The notes under the pieces: model-generated
Database searches by the model: none
Seen by the model: the letters and a program-made list of their open reading frames with translations, nothing else
Told to the model about the DNA's origin: nothing
In this document: positions 54,182-63,050 of the stretch, in pieces
Layout: each line of letters starts with the position of its first letter
Numbering within the stretch: the stretch's first letter is position 1
Translations under genes and position numbers: made by a program
Assembly: GCF_000754805.1 (NCBI RefSeq)
Contig: NZ_KN150731.1
Coordinates: 3,769,886-3,833,885, forward strand
Length of the DNA stretch: 64,000 nt
From: Yersinia frederiksenii ATCC 33641
Lineage (GTDB): Bacteria > Pseudomonadota > Gammaproteobacteria > Enterobacterales > Enterobacteriaceae
Direction: 5' to 3'

Positions 54182-56743
54182 ATGAGTAAGGTGACATATC
54201 CCATGCTATCCGCTCGTTCCATCACCACCGGTATTGCCCGTCGTGATTTATTACGCATTTTGATCGTAGTTGCGTTAAGTGGCAATGCTTATGGCGCGTT
54301 AGCCAGTGATGATATTCAGTTTAATACCGATGTATTGGACACCAAGGATCGAGCCAATTTCGATCTGAGCCAATTCTCCCAACGTGGTTTTATCATGCCG
54401 GGGAGTTATAACTTATTGGTTCATATGAATAAGCAAGATATTGGTGAGCAGCCAGTAACATTTTATGCCGCGGAAAAAGACCCTAAAAAAAGTGAGGCAT
54501 GTTTAACACCCAAGTTGGTTGAATTACTGGCACTGAAAGAAGATAGCTTTAAAAAACTAACTTGGTGGCGTGATGGGGAGTGTTTGGATATCAGCAGCTT
54601 GCCTGGTCTGACCGTGCAAGGCGATTTAGCCACTTCATCACTTTATTTGAGTGTGCCGCAAGCTTGGCTGGAATACAGCGAACCTGATTGGGATCCACCT
54701 TCACGTTGGGAGGAGGGTATTTCTGGGGTTCTTTTCGATTACAACTTGTTAGGGCAACTGAACCGCCAACAGACGAACAATACCAGCAACAATAGTTTGA
54801 GCGGTAATGGTACGACTGGAGCTAACTTGGGTGCCTGGCGTTTTCGTGCTGACTGGCAGACGCGTATTGATGAGGTTTCTGGTTCGCCAACTGAACGTCA
54901 ATGGGATTGGAGCCGCTTTTACGCCTACCGTGCGATACCTAATTTGGGTGCCAAGCTGACGTTGGGTGAGGATTTCTTGAACTCCGCTATTTTCGATAGT
55001 TTTCGCTTTAGCGGTGTCAGTTTGGTGACTGATGACAATATGTTGCCGCCGAATTTACGTGGCTATGCACCAGAAATTACCGGTGTGGCTCGGACCAATG
55101 CGCGCGTCGTTGTGAGTCAGCAAGGGCGTGTATTGAGTGAGACTTTGGTTGCCGCAGGTCCTTTCCGTATTCAGAACCTTAACAGTTTTGTGTCCGGGGC
55201 ACTGGATGTTCGTGTAGAAGAACTTGATGGACAAGTTCAACAATTTCAAGTGAATACCGCCAGTATTCCTTATTTGACTCGCCCAGGAATGGTGCGTTAC
55301 AGAGTTGCTGCGGGTAGGCCTTCTGAGATGGGCCATCAGGCTGAAGGGCCGGTATTTGGTACTGGGGAATTTTCTTGGGGGATCAATAACGGCTGGTCAC
55401 TGTTTGGCGGTGGGATCAGTGGTGAAAACGAGTACCAAGCGGCGTCCATGGGTATTGGTCGTGACTTGATGGAGTTTGGTGCGGTGTCGGTGGATATGAC
55501 CCAATCTTGGGCGACCTTACCGGACCAAGGCACCTTGAGTGGTGGCTCTTATCGAGTCAACTATTCAAAAAACTTTCAGGAAACCGGCAGTCAGGTGACG
55601 TTTGCGGGCTATCGCTTCTCTGAACGTAACTTTATGAGTATGAGCCAATATATTGATGCACGTTATCGTGGCGATAACGTGGGTGGCAATAAAGAGATGT
55701 ATACCGTCAGTTTCAACCAGCAGTTCCGTGATCTGGGGTTGAGTGCGTATCTGAACTATAGCCATCAGACGTATTGGGATCGCTCGGCTAATGACCGTTA
55801 TAACTTGTCGTTAGCTCGCTATTTTGATGTAGGTAAATTTAAGAACGTCAGTATTACTTTGTCAGCGTATCGCAACCGTTATAACGAAAATAACGACGAT
55901 GGGATGTATTTATCTATGTCCATGCCGTTTGGCAACAGCGCAACAATCAGTTATAGCGCGACAGTCAATGGCCGCGAAAACAGTCAGCGAGTGGGATATG
56001 CCGACCGTATCGATGCTCACAACAATTACCAGGTCAATACCGGTGTGGCACGTAGCGGCGCGTTAGTGAGTGGTAACTACAACCACATAGGGAATAGTGC
56101 GGATATTAACGCCAATGCCAGTTATCAAGAAGGGCAATATTCTTCTGTGGGTATCGGTATTCAGGGTGGCGCAACAGTCACTGCTGAGGGTGGGGCGCTA
56201 CATCGGGTTAATACGCTCGGTGGTACCCGATTACTGCTTGATACCCAAGGTGTAGCCGGTGTGCCGGTGCAAGGGTATGGCTCAACAATTCGCACCAACC
56301 AATTTGGTAAAGCGGTAGTCGGTGATGTGAACAGTTATTACCGCAACCGAGCCAGTATTGATATTGATAACCTGGCAGATGATGTTGAGGCGAGAGGAAC
56401 AGTCGCGCAGGTTACCCTGACTGAAGGTGCCATCGGTTATCGCCGCTTTAATGTGATTTCCGGTGAAAAAGCGATGGCCATGATACGCATGGCAGACGGT
56501 ACATCGCCGCCATTCGGGGCAACTGTATTAAATGAAAATCAGCAAGAAACCGGCATTGTTAACGACGACGGTTCTACTTATCTCAGTGGGATCAAAGCCG
56601 GTGAAACCATGTCAGTACAGTGGAATGGGCAGGCGCAATGCAGCGTCACTCTACCGAAGATGCTGTCTCCGGCAGTGCTGGCAAATTTACTGTTGCCTTG
56701 CCAGCCGATAGCGGTTGGGGATAAGCCCCCGGTGTCACAGTAG
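54182..56743 (+). CDS. Fimbrial outer-membrane usher
   Basis: The 853-residue usher forms the outer-membrane pore that takes chaperone-subunit complexes and assembles the fibre. After a signal region (about 1-39, ending GALAS) it has the N-terminal domain (IQFNTDVLDTKDRANFDLSQF), cysteines in SEACLTPK and DGECLDI, the translocation barrel with plug (APEITGVARTNARVVVSQQG), and C-terminal domains with the cysteine pair QCSVTLPK and LLPCQPI. Length and motifs are full for the FimD/PapC family. Confidence 0.95.
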   Translation: MSKVTYPMLSARSITTGIARRDLLRILIVVALSGNAYGALASDDIQFNTDVLDTKDRANFDLSQFSQRGFIMPGSYNLLVHMNKQDIGEQPVTFYAAEKDPKKSEACLTPKLVELLALKEDSFKKLTWWRDGECLDISSLPGLTVQGDLATSSLYLSVPQAWLEYSEPDWDPPSRWEEGISGVLFDYNLLGQLNRQQTNNTSNNSLSGNGTTGANLGAWRFRADWQTRIDEVSGSPTERQWDWSRFYAYRAIPNLGAKLTLGEDFLNSAIFDSFRFSGVSLVTDDNMLPPNLRGYAPEITGVARTNARVVVSQQGRVLSETLVAAGPFRIQNLNSFVSGALDVRVEELDGQVQQFQVNTASIPYLTRPGMVRYRVAAGRPSEMGHQAEGPVFGTGEFSWGINNGWSLFGGGISGENEYQAASMGIGRDLMEFGAVSVDMTQSWATLPDQGTLSGGSYRVNYSKNFQETGSQVTFAGYRFSERNFMSMSQYIDARYRGDNVGGNKEMYTVSFNQQFRDLGLSAYLNYSHQTYWDRSANDRYNLSLARYFDVGKFKNVSITLSAYRNRYNENNDDGMYLSMSMPFGNSATISYSATVNGRENSQRVGYADRIDAHNNYQVNTGVARSGALVSGNYNHIGNSADINANASYQEGQYSSVGIGIQGGATVTAEGGALHRVNTLGGTRLLLDTQGVAGVPVQGYGSTIRTNQFGKAVVGDVNSYYRNRASIDIDNLADDVEARGTVAQVTLTEGAIGYRRFNVISGEKAMAMIRMADGTSPPFGATVLNENQQETGIVNDDGSTYLSGIKAGETMSVQWNGQAQCSVTLPKMLSPAVLANLLLPCQPIAVGDKPPVSQ

Positions 56744-56844
56744 AACCGTTGAGTAATGAACCCTGCGGATAGCCGCTCGTCCACATAAAAGAAGACGATT
56801 GGCACCATCTGGTTCTGACATGAATAATTGAAGGAAATAAGGTA

Positions 56845-57591
56845 ATGAAATTGAATAACAAATTGCGTATCACCACGATTCTGGTGACGGCACTTATCAC
56901 TCAGCAAGCAACAGCTGCGATCGCACTGGACAGAACTCGGGCGATCATTAATGGCAGTGATAAATCGATCAGCCTGAACATCAGCAACCAGAATAAGCAA
57001 TTGCCTTATCTGGCACAGGGCTGGATTGAGGATGAGCAGGGTAACAAAATCAATACTCCACTGACGGTGGTTCCACCGGTTCAGCGTGTTGAGCCAGGTG
57101 CTCTCAGCCAGTTAAAAGTACAGACTTTGCCTGCAGTGAGCCAGTTGGCGCAAGACCGGGAAACGCTGTTCTATTTTAACCTGCGCGAAATTCCGCCGCG
57201 TTCAGACAAGCCCAATACTTTGCAGATTGCTCTGCAAACGCGCATTAAACTTTTTTATCGTCCGACCAGCATCGTGCCCCAAAAGGCCGACATGTCGACA
57301 CCATGGCAGGAAAAGTTACAGCTGACTCGTCAGGGCGACCGTTATCAAGTTAATAACCCGACGCCGTACTACATCACTCTGGTAGATGCCAGTGATAGTA
57401 AAGCTGGGAAAACTGCAGCGGGTTTCAAACCGTTGATGATCGCACCAAAAGCCCAGGGCATGTTGGATGTTAGCGCCGCTGCATTAGGGAGCAAACCTGT
57501 ACTGACTTATGTCAATGATTTCGGCGGTCGTCCAAAGCTGATCTTTAGCTGTGCGGGCAGTACGTGTTCCGTGGTTGAAAGCATCAAATAA
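56845..57591 (+). CDS. Periplasmic fimbrial chaperone
   Basis: A 248-residue FimC/PapD-type chaperone that folds pilins by donor-strand complementation. The signal peptide ends ATAA (about 25). The mature protein starts IALDRTRAIING, with the active-site arginine, and carries the family signature YFNLREIPPRSDK followed by LQTRIKLFYRPTSI, with the active-site lysine. The order usher-chaperone is reversed from E. coli fim but is common in other fimbrial clusters. Confidence 0.95.
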   Translation: MKLNNKLRITTILVTALITQQATAAIALDRTRAIINGSDKSISLNISNQNKQLPYLAQGWIEDEQGNKINTPLTVVPPVQRVEPGALSQLKVQTLPAVSQLAQDRETLFYFNLREIPPRSDKPNTLQIALQTRIKLFYRPTSIVPQKADMSTPWQEKLQLTRQGDRYQVNNPTPYYITLVDASDSKAGKTAAGFKPLMIAPKAQGMLDVSAAALGSKPVLTYVNDFGGRPKLIFSCAGSTCSVVESIK

Positions 57592-57633
57592 CCACTGCTT
57601 AAGTATGGTCATAATAGCAATAAGGAATATGGG

Positions 57634-58176
57634 ATGGCTGTTGTTTGTAAGGGATTAGTTACCCGGCTGACCCCGATGGTCATGAAGGCCATGATTGGGA
57701 TGACGGCCATCGTAGGAACAATGACATTATTTAGCAGCCCTGTTTGGGCGCTAAATAAGACTGCAACGGTTAATGTTTCGGTCAGTATTATTGCTGCACC
57801 GCCCTGTGTGATTAATAGCAACAATACCATCAACGTTAATTTTGGTGATGACCTGCTGACGTCAAACATTGATGGTGTTCAGTATATGAAGCCAGTGAGC
57901 TATTCCCTGAACTGTACTGCGGCGGCAAAGAATGCACTGAAAATGAGCATCAAGGGTAATGGCGCGAATTTCGATACCACAGTGTTGAAAACCAGTAATT
58001 CGAGCCTGGGCATAAAATTGATACAGGGTGGGCAAGTATTGCCGCTTAACAGCACATTTAATTTTACTTACCCAGCTGTCCCTGTCTTACAGGCAATACC
58101 GGTTAAGCAAACAAATGCGACGTTAAGTACGGGATATTTTTCCGGCACAGCAACCTTGGTTGTGGAGTACCAATAA
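57634..58176 (+). CDS. Minor fimbrial subunit, first of three tandem paralogues
   Basis: A 180-residue pilin-like precursor with a long N-terminus and signal region ending PVWA (about 44). It shares NTINVNFGDDLLTSNIDGVQY and KTSNSSLGIKLIQGG with the next gene and more distantly with the third. Cysteines are in APPCVINS and SLNCTAA. This DFGDD...IDGxxY type resembles MrpE/YfcP-like minor pilins. Its stop overlaps the next start as TAATG. Confidence 0.85.
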   Translation: MAVVCKGLVTRLTPMVMKAMIGMTAIVGTMTLFSSPVWALNKTATVNVSVSIIAAPPCVINSNNTINVNFGDDLLTSNIDGVQYMKPVSYSLNCTAAAKNALKMSIKGNGANFDTTVLKTSNSSLGIKLIQGGQVLPLNSTFNFTYPAVPVLQAIPVKQTNATLSTGYFSGTATLVVEYQ

Positions 58177-58664
58177 TGAAAATGAATTCACTCACATCGT
58201 GTTGTTCCGTTGCTGTGGTTCTGGCTCTCAGTAGTACGTTAGCGTATGCGGATAACATGCAGTTCTCGGGCACGTTAATTAACCCACCACCTTGTGTGAT
58301 TAACAACACTGGCACCATTATCGTTGATTTTGGTGATGATATCCTGACTTCGCATGTTGACGGTGCTCAGTATATAAAACCGGTGACTTATACATTGAAT
58401 TGTACGAGTGCGGTGTCCAATTCGCTAAAAATGACGATTAAGGGTGATGGTGCGGGCTTTGATACTACGGTCTTGAAAACGAGTAATTCGAACCTGGGCA
58501 TCAAGTTAGTACGAAATAATCAGCCATTAACACTGAATTCTACATTTACGTTCACCTACCCGACGATACCGGTATTACAGGCAGTACCGGTTAAGCAAGC
58601 AGGGGCGACGTTGAGTACAGGATATTTTTACGGTACAGCGACCATGGTTGTGGAGTATCAGTAA
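58176..58664 (+). CDS. Minor fimbrial subunit, second of three tandem paralogues
   Basis: A 162-residue precursor with a signal peptide ending AYA (about 25). It is close to the preceding subunit (DFGDDILTSHVDGAQYIKP, KTSNSNLGIKLVRNN, and a C-terminus ending GTATMVVEYQ). Cysteines are in NPPPCVINN and LNCTSA. It overlaps both neighbours through TAATG junctions, so the three are translated together. Confidence 0.87.
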   Translation: MKMNSLTSCCSVAVVLALSSTLAYADNMQFSGTLINPPPCVINNTGTIIVDFGDDILTSHVDGAQYIKPVTYTLNCTSAVSNSLKMTIKGDGAGFDTTVLKTSNSNLGIKLVRNNQPLTLNSTFTFTYPTIPVLQAVPVKQAGATLSTGYFYGTATMVVEYQ

Positions 58665-59158
58665 TGAAAAATATCTCACTGATATCATGCTGTTCTGTTG
58701 CTGTTGTTTTTGCATTGAGTAGTTCGTTAGCGGATGCCGATGACATGCTGTTCTCCGGCTCGTTAATTAATCCCCCACCTTGCGTAATTAGCGGTGGTGA
58801 CACCATAGATGTGTTTTTTGGGGAAAATCTGGGGGTGAAAAAGATTGATGGCACCAATTATACCCAGAATGTGCCTTACAGCATTACGTGTGATCCTGTT
58901 TCTGGCGGCTTGGAATTAGGTCTGACGATTGTTAGCGCGTCGGTTACCACATTTGATTCCTCCGCAATACAAACCAATGTCCAAGACTTGGGTATTCGTT
59001 TAATGAGGAATGGTACCCCTTTTGTACTTAATACGCGTGTTGCTTATGACAAAAATAATCCGCCAGTTCTGACCGCTGTACCTGTTCAGGCGGCGGGGGC
59101 AACATTAAGTGAAGGGGCCTTTGAGGCTACCGCTACATTATTAGTGGATTACCAATAG
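58664..59158 (+). CDS. Minor fimbrial subunit, third of three tandem paralogues
   Basis: A 164-residue precursor. The signal peptide (ISCCSVAVVFALSSSLADA) and the first mature residues are almost identical to those of the second paralogue, then the sequence diverges: FFGENLGVKKIDGTNYTQN and a distinct C-terminal half ending FEATATLLVDYQ. This looks like a duplication followed by divergence or domain exchange. Cysteines are in NPPPCVISG and SITCDPV. Confidence 0.87.
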   Translation: MKNISLISCCSVAVVFALSSSLADADDMLFSGSLINPPPCVISGGDTIDVFFGENLGVKKIDGTNYTQNVPYSITCDPVSGGLELGLTIVSASVTTFDSSAIQTNVQDLGIRLMRNGTPFVLNTRVAYDKNNPPVLTAVPVQAAGATLSEGAFEATATLLVDYQ

Positions 59159-59164
59159 GATCAA

Positions 59165-59713
59165 ATGATGACTAATTTAAATCTGCTGATGCGCCACGGG
59201 CGAATTATTTTAAGTGTTCTGGTTCTGAATGCTTTTGGCGTTATATCGGTATCAGCGGCGGATAATATGCGTTTTCATGGCGCATTAGTGGCTGAGCCGT
59301 GCACAATTCGCCCTGGTGATGAGGCTATTAGTCTGAACTTTGGCACGGTAGTCGATAAATATCTTTATTCGAATCAGCGTACCTTAGGTAAACAGTTTCA
59401 AATTCATCTGGTTGATTGCGATATCAGCTTAGGCACTACTGCCAATATTATGTTCACGGGCAATGACAGCGTTAAGTTACCGGGATTATTAGCGGTTGAT
59501 GGTAATGATGTGGGGATTGCTATTGGTCTTGAAACAATGGCAGGAAAAGCGTTGCCACTGAATCAATCCAGTGACGATATTCCACTGGATACGGGTTCTA
59601 ATATTATTACATTGAAAGCTTATGTCAGAGGTGAACCAGACGCTATAGCTCAACGCACAATTAAACGCGGTGAGTTCAATGCAGTCGCAACATTTAATCT
59701 GCAATATTATTAA
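59165..59713 (+). CDS. Minor fimbrial subunit (adaptor-like)
   Basis: A 182-residue pilin-family precursor with a signal peptide ending SVSAA (about 31). It is of the classic FimA/F-like type rather than the DFGDD type: MRFHGALVAEPCTIRPGDEAI, paired cysteine in LVDCDISLG, and a C-terminal EFNAVATFNLQYY. It lies between the tandem minor pilins and the tip adhesin, so it could link the adhesin to the fibre. Confidence 0.87.
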   Translation: MMTNLNLLMRHGRIILSVLVLNAFGVISVSAADNMRFHGALVAEPCTIRPGDEAISLNFGTVVDKYLYSNQRTLGKQFQIHLVDCDISLGTTANIMFTGNDSVKLPGLLAVDGNDVGIAIGLETMAGKALPLNQSSDDIPLDTGSNIITLKAYVRGEPDAIAQRTIKRGEFNAVATFNLQYY

Positions 59714-59753
59714 TGGGTTCCCCCACTAATTTTATTTCAATAAGAATATTTCA

Positions 59754-60638
59754 ATGCTGAAATTTATTATCAACAGCTTAAATGCCGATATGCGGATAGA
59801 GACAATGGAACTTAAACGAATGACACAGCCTAATATACGCTTAAGTAGTCAATATTTCTGGCTAATTGCTTGCGTGCTGTTTTTATTTCCACTTTATAGC
59901 CAGGCCAGTGCCTGGGTGTCGACCCAAACGCGGGTAGGGCAACAATACCAAGGGACATATTCTTGGCCGAGCGAAGAAATGCAGGGGGTACTTTGTACTG
60001 CTGCAACTTGTTCTGTGGCGATATGTCACTACTCGTCGGCGCCCGGTGCTGAAATATGTGGTAACCCGGAGAACGCATTGACACGAGTTTTTGTTTCTCA
60101 AGGGGCGACTGCCGAGGTTATGAGAGCGGCCTTTGTTGCTAAAAATGGGGTGTCGGGAAGTTGGAGCACGAATACTACTCTGCCGTTGTATGCCGCCGGT
60201 AGTTGTTTTGGTGTGATGTATTGGCAAGGCTCGACTGGAAATAATACCACTGGTAGGGTTATTCCCGGCTCTTATTGTGGCGCGGTCCCGCCGACTCCAG
60301 AAACCTGTGAGGTAACCGGTGATGTGTATATTAATTATGGTTCGCTTAGTCAACAAGCCGTTGATGGTGCAATAAAGAGTGAACAATTAATTATCAACTG
60401 TACTGTCAGAACATCGGTGAAGTTGACCCTTGTGGGGGGGAAAAGTATTCCTCTTGGACAAAATGGCAATCTCACATCGACATTAAAAGTGTCAGGGCAA
60501 GATTTATCCGGTGGTGTGACAGTCACAGGGAATGTGGGGAATACCCCGTTCTTGATTGAATCGACATTGCACGCACCCGCATTACCTGATGCTGGCTCGT
60601 TTACTGGTAGTGGAGTAGTGATTATGTCATACCAGTAA
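59754..60638 (+). CDS. Two-domain fimbrial tip adhesin
   Basis: Up to 294 residues; several in-frame ATGs (59754, 59790, 59805, 59820) precede the signal peptide that ends YSQASA, and 59805 or 59820 may be the true start. The N-terminal domain (about residues 50-180) has six cysteines in LCTAATCSVAICHYS, ICGN, SCFG and YCGA and is unlike the pilins, as expected for a receptor-binding lectin domain. The C-terminal pilin domain (from ETCEVTGDVYINYG, Cys pair with LIINCTV) ends GVVIMSYQ. The receptor is unknown. Confidence 0.82.
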   Translation: MLKFIINSLNADMRIETMELKRMTQPNIRLSSQYFWLIACVLFLFPLYSQASAWVSTQTRVGQQYQGTYSWPSEEMQGVLCTAATCSVAICHYSSAPGAEICGNPENALTRVFVSQGATAEVMRAAFVAKNGVSGSWSTNTTLPLYAAGSCFGVMYWQGSTGNNTTGRVIPGSYCGAVPPTPETCEVTGDVYINYGSLSQQAVDGAIKSEQLIINCTVRTSVKLTLVGGKSIPLGQNGNLTSTLKVSGQDLSGGVTVTGNVGNTPFLIESTLHAPALPDAGSFTGSGVVIMSYQ

Positions 60639-60688
60639 ATAGTGATATATATGCATATGTGTTCCCTGCGTGCATAATTATTGTAGAT

Positions 60689-60719
60689 ATAAAATAACGA
60701 TTCCAAGTCGTTATTTTAT
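60689..60719. terminator. Terminator of the fimbrial operon
   Basis: ATAAAATAACGA pairs perfectly with TCGTTATTTTAT around a seven-base loop, 50 bases after the adhesin stop. The remainder of the 330-bp gap (60639-60968) is very AT-rich and should contain the promoter of the following peptide gene; AAGGA at 60955 is its ribosome site. Confidence 0.8.
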
Positions 60720-60968
60720 ATCCATGAGTCAAGATTTCGTTGCTGTTATTTTTATATGGTGGCGAACCCTTGCGGCATTTATTTATCTATTAATTTAAAT
60801 TAAATAAATGTTATTTTATGTTGTAACTTGTATTATTGTTGTTATAGTATGGATCTCGTGCGTTATATTAATTAAGTGTTGGGATAAACCTGATATTTAA
60901 AACGCATACTTCAATGGGCTATTAGATAATAGGCTATAAATTTTTATTTTCCTTTAAGGATTTTTCTC

Positions 60969-61157
60969 ATGAAAAAAATGAACATGGCTGAAGCAAATAC
61001 AATCGTTGGCGGTACTGGTGTAACTTGTAAAGATACTTATGAGTGGCTGTCAGGTAGTACTACTTTGACTTGCCAGGCTGTTACTACTTGTACTGACAAG
61101 CACGGTACAGTCACTAGCCGTACTGCTACAGCGACCAACATTGCTAACTGCAAATAA
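60969..61157 (+). CDS. Double-glycine-leader, four-cysteine secreted peptide (candidate microcin/bacteriocin precursor)
   Basis: A 62-residue precursor. Residues 1-15 (MKKMNMAEANTIVGG) form a short leader ending in GG, the cleavage signal read by C39-peptidase ABC exporters. The predicted 47-residue core is rich in Thr and Ser and has four cysteines (20, 35, 41, 61), enough for two disulfides. A good AAGGA site lies nine bases upstream. Downstream genes encode a DsbA-like protein and a C39 exporter, which fit maturation and export of such a peptide. It resembles uncharacterised small GG-leader proteins of Enterobacterales (possibly the DUF4762 group, from memory). Killing activity is not shown by the sequence; a signalling or toxin role is possible. 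Confidence 0.75.
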   Translation: MKKMNMAEANTIVGGTGVTCKDTYEWLSGSTTLTCQAVTTCTDKHGTVTSRTATATNIANCK

Positions 61158-61206
61158 GATATAAATTAAGTATTCGTTAATTTTTATCGATATTTAATAG
61201 TATCCC

Positions 61207-61239
61207 AGGCAAGTGCGGGAGGAATTTCTGTACTTGCCT
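61207..61239 (+). terminator. Hairpin between the peptide gene and its export genes
   Basis: AGGCAAGT pairs with ACTTGCCT around a 17-base loop and is followed by TATTTATTTCTT. It could end most transcripts after the peptide gene and allow limited read-through to the export genes. The rest of the 228-bp gap has no obvious open frame. Confidence 0.65.
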
Positions 61240-61385
61240 TATTTATTTCTTCAAATGTGTCATCGATGCTTAAATTCAAGAATTTTCGCATTAATTGAAT
61301 GTTAGAAAGATTATTTCGTGGGCATAAATGTCATTTGACTCTATTTTATGTCTTACCTGAACTCTGATTGTGAATAAAATTAACT

Positions 61386-62069
61386 ATGTCTACCAAATAC
61401 AATATGTTTAGGAGTAAGGGATTTTTTATAGGCTATACACTGTTAGTTATCCTTATTTCTTCATTGATAACAACGGCCTATTTCCACTATTTCGTTCTTA
61501 ATCAGGATGAACAGGAAACCCTATTCGCTGTCAGCAACAGTGAAGTTGAAAACAGCCCAATCAAAGACGATAAAACTATTATCGAGATCTTCTCTTATGG
61601 CTGCCATTACTGCGCCATCAATGAAGAGAATGTGACCCAATTAGAAAACCGCATGCCAGAAGGGACGCGTTTTGTTCGCCTGCATATCAGCAGTGATAAA
61701 ACCACCGGCTTGGGGCGTTTTGCACCTATTTTCGCGACTTTATCCGTCATGGGTATTGAATCGCAGCATCGCCAAAGTGCCTACAAAGCGGTACTTGAAG
61801 ACAACATTGATCTGAGTGATAACAGCCAACTCGAAACCTGGCTAAAAGCCAATGGCATTGATGTTGCCCAATATCAGCAAGTAAGCCAGTCAGCTGAAGT
61901 TAAAGAATTGATCGCGTATATGACGGCAGTCACCGCGCATTACAAAATTGACGCTACTCCGACCTTTATTGTCGGTAAAAAATGGATAGCGCTACAGGAT
62001 CGTCAATTCCCAGAGTTCTCAGATCATCTCTTGTCATTACTCGAGCACGATAAGGCGCTGGAGAAATAA
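61386..62069 (+). CDS. Membrane-anchored DsbA-like thiol oxidoreductase
   Basis: A 227-residue protein with one N-terminal membrane helix (about 13-37) and a periplasmic thioredoxin-fold domain with a DsbA-type active site CHYC (73-76, in FSYGCHYCAINEE) and the cis-proline loop TPTFIVGKKW (Pro near 192). The helical insert between them fits the DsbA family. It differs from general DsbA by being anchored and lying in a peptide-export locus, so it probably forms or isomerises the disulfides of the four-cysteine peptide. Its stop overlaps the next start (TAATG). Confidence 0.85.
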   Translation: MSTKYNMFRSKGFFIGYTLLVILISSLITTAYFHYFVLNQDEQETLFAVSNSEVENSPIKDDKTIIEIFSYGCHYCAINEENVTQLENRMPEGTRFVRLHISSDKTTGLGRFAPIFATLSVMGIESQHRQSAYKAVLEDNIDLSDNSQLETWLKANGIDVAQYQQVSQSAEVKELIAYMTAVTAHYKIDATPTFIVGKKWIALQDRQFPEFSDHLLSLLEHDKALEK

Positions 62070-63025
62070 TGAGACTGTTAGCCGTATGGGGTTATTTCGC
62101 CTGGAGAAACCAGCTAGATAAGCTGGCTTTCAGTGGGCGAGCATTGACTCACTTGCAAGCCAAACTGGCTGTCGGGTTATTACGGCATGGCGATTATCGC
62201 ATTTTACTGATGCTCGGTGCTTTGCGCCGGGCTTTCGGTTTGTCGTCACGGCGTCAGAAGAACCTGGCTCGGGTGGCTGCGGCTAATAGTCAGTGTTTGT
62301 TGACCGGGCAGAAAAGCCCATCGGCACGCAGTTTTATCCGTACCGCGCAACGTCGTCAGGTATTAGAGTTGGCAGCAACCTTTGGGCAGAATCGGCGGAT
62401 TTTAGCTCAATTGGCGGCTTGTACTCAGCAGTTGGATAGCCAAGTCAGTGCGCTGCACGAAGCGGGTTCTCCAGTGATTCTGGCACCTCTGCATATGGTC
62501 TCAGATGTGCTCGCCGGTATGGTTGGTGCGGGCACTTATCCAGGTTTGGCGACGGTGGTGGTTTCAGCCAGCGCAGAAGCATATGAAGAGCAAGCTCGGC
62601 AAATGGGGGGAGTGAATATCTCCTATTGCTCTATTCATGCGGATAGCCGTGCTATTGCCGGCAACCTGATGGACGCCATTATGGAAGCGGCAGAGCATAA
62701 GCGAAATATTATGATTTTTCCGGATATTACACCGGATTACACCGTCAATAACCAGACGACCGAAACCGCCAAAATTCCCTGCCAATTGTTCGGTCGCCCT
62801 GCCAATTTACACAGTGGAATTATCCGCCTGGCCAGAGCACTTTCAGCGCAAGTGGTTTTTTATTATCTGTATTACGACAAAGGAATAAAAATCCATGTTT
62901 ATCCAGCGCTTAATGCACGGGAAGTTAAAAATAAACTACCCGAATTGATTGAAACATCAATGACGAAGCATCCACAAGATTGGCTGCTATGGCACTCACA
63001 TTCGTTGTTTTTTATTAATGAATAA
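62069..63025 (+). CDS. LpxL/HtrB-like acyltransferase-family protein
   Basis: A 318-residue protein whose C-terminal half follows the lysophospholipid acyltransferase pattern of LpxL/LpxM: a His/Asp motif (LAPLHMVSDVLAG, His 142, Asp 146), then FPDITPDYT, IPCQLFGRPANLHSGIIRLARAL and VVFYYLYYDKGIKIHVYP. The catalytic motif has three residues between His and Asp where the family usually has four, so activity is uncertain. It is coupled to the DsbA-like gene and precedes the exporter by 25 bp. It may acylate the peptide or a lipid, or act in immunity; none of these is shown. Confidence 0.65.
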   Translation: MRLLAVWGYFAWRNQLDKLAFSGRALTHLQAKLAVGLLRHGDYRILLMLGALRRAFGLSSRRQKNLARVAAANSQCLLTGQKSPSARSFIRTAQRRQVLELAATFGQNRRILAQLAACTQQLDSQVSALHEAGSPVILAPLHMVSDVLAGMVGAGTYPGLATVVVSASAEAYEEQARQMGGVNISYCSIHADSRAIAGNLMDAIMEAAEHKRNIMIFPDITPDYTVNNQTTETAKIPCQLFGRPANLHSGIIRLARALSAQVVFYYLYYDKGIKIHVYPALNAREVKNKLPELIETSMTKHPQDWLLWHSHSLFFINE

Positions 63026-63050
63026 TGTTACCTACAAAGAATAGTAGAAA

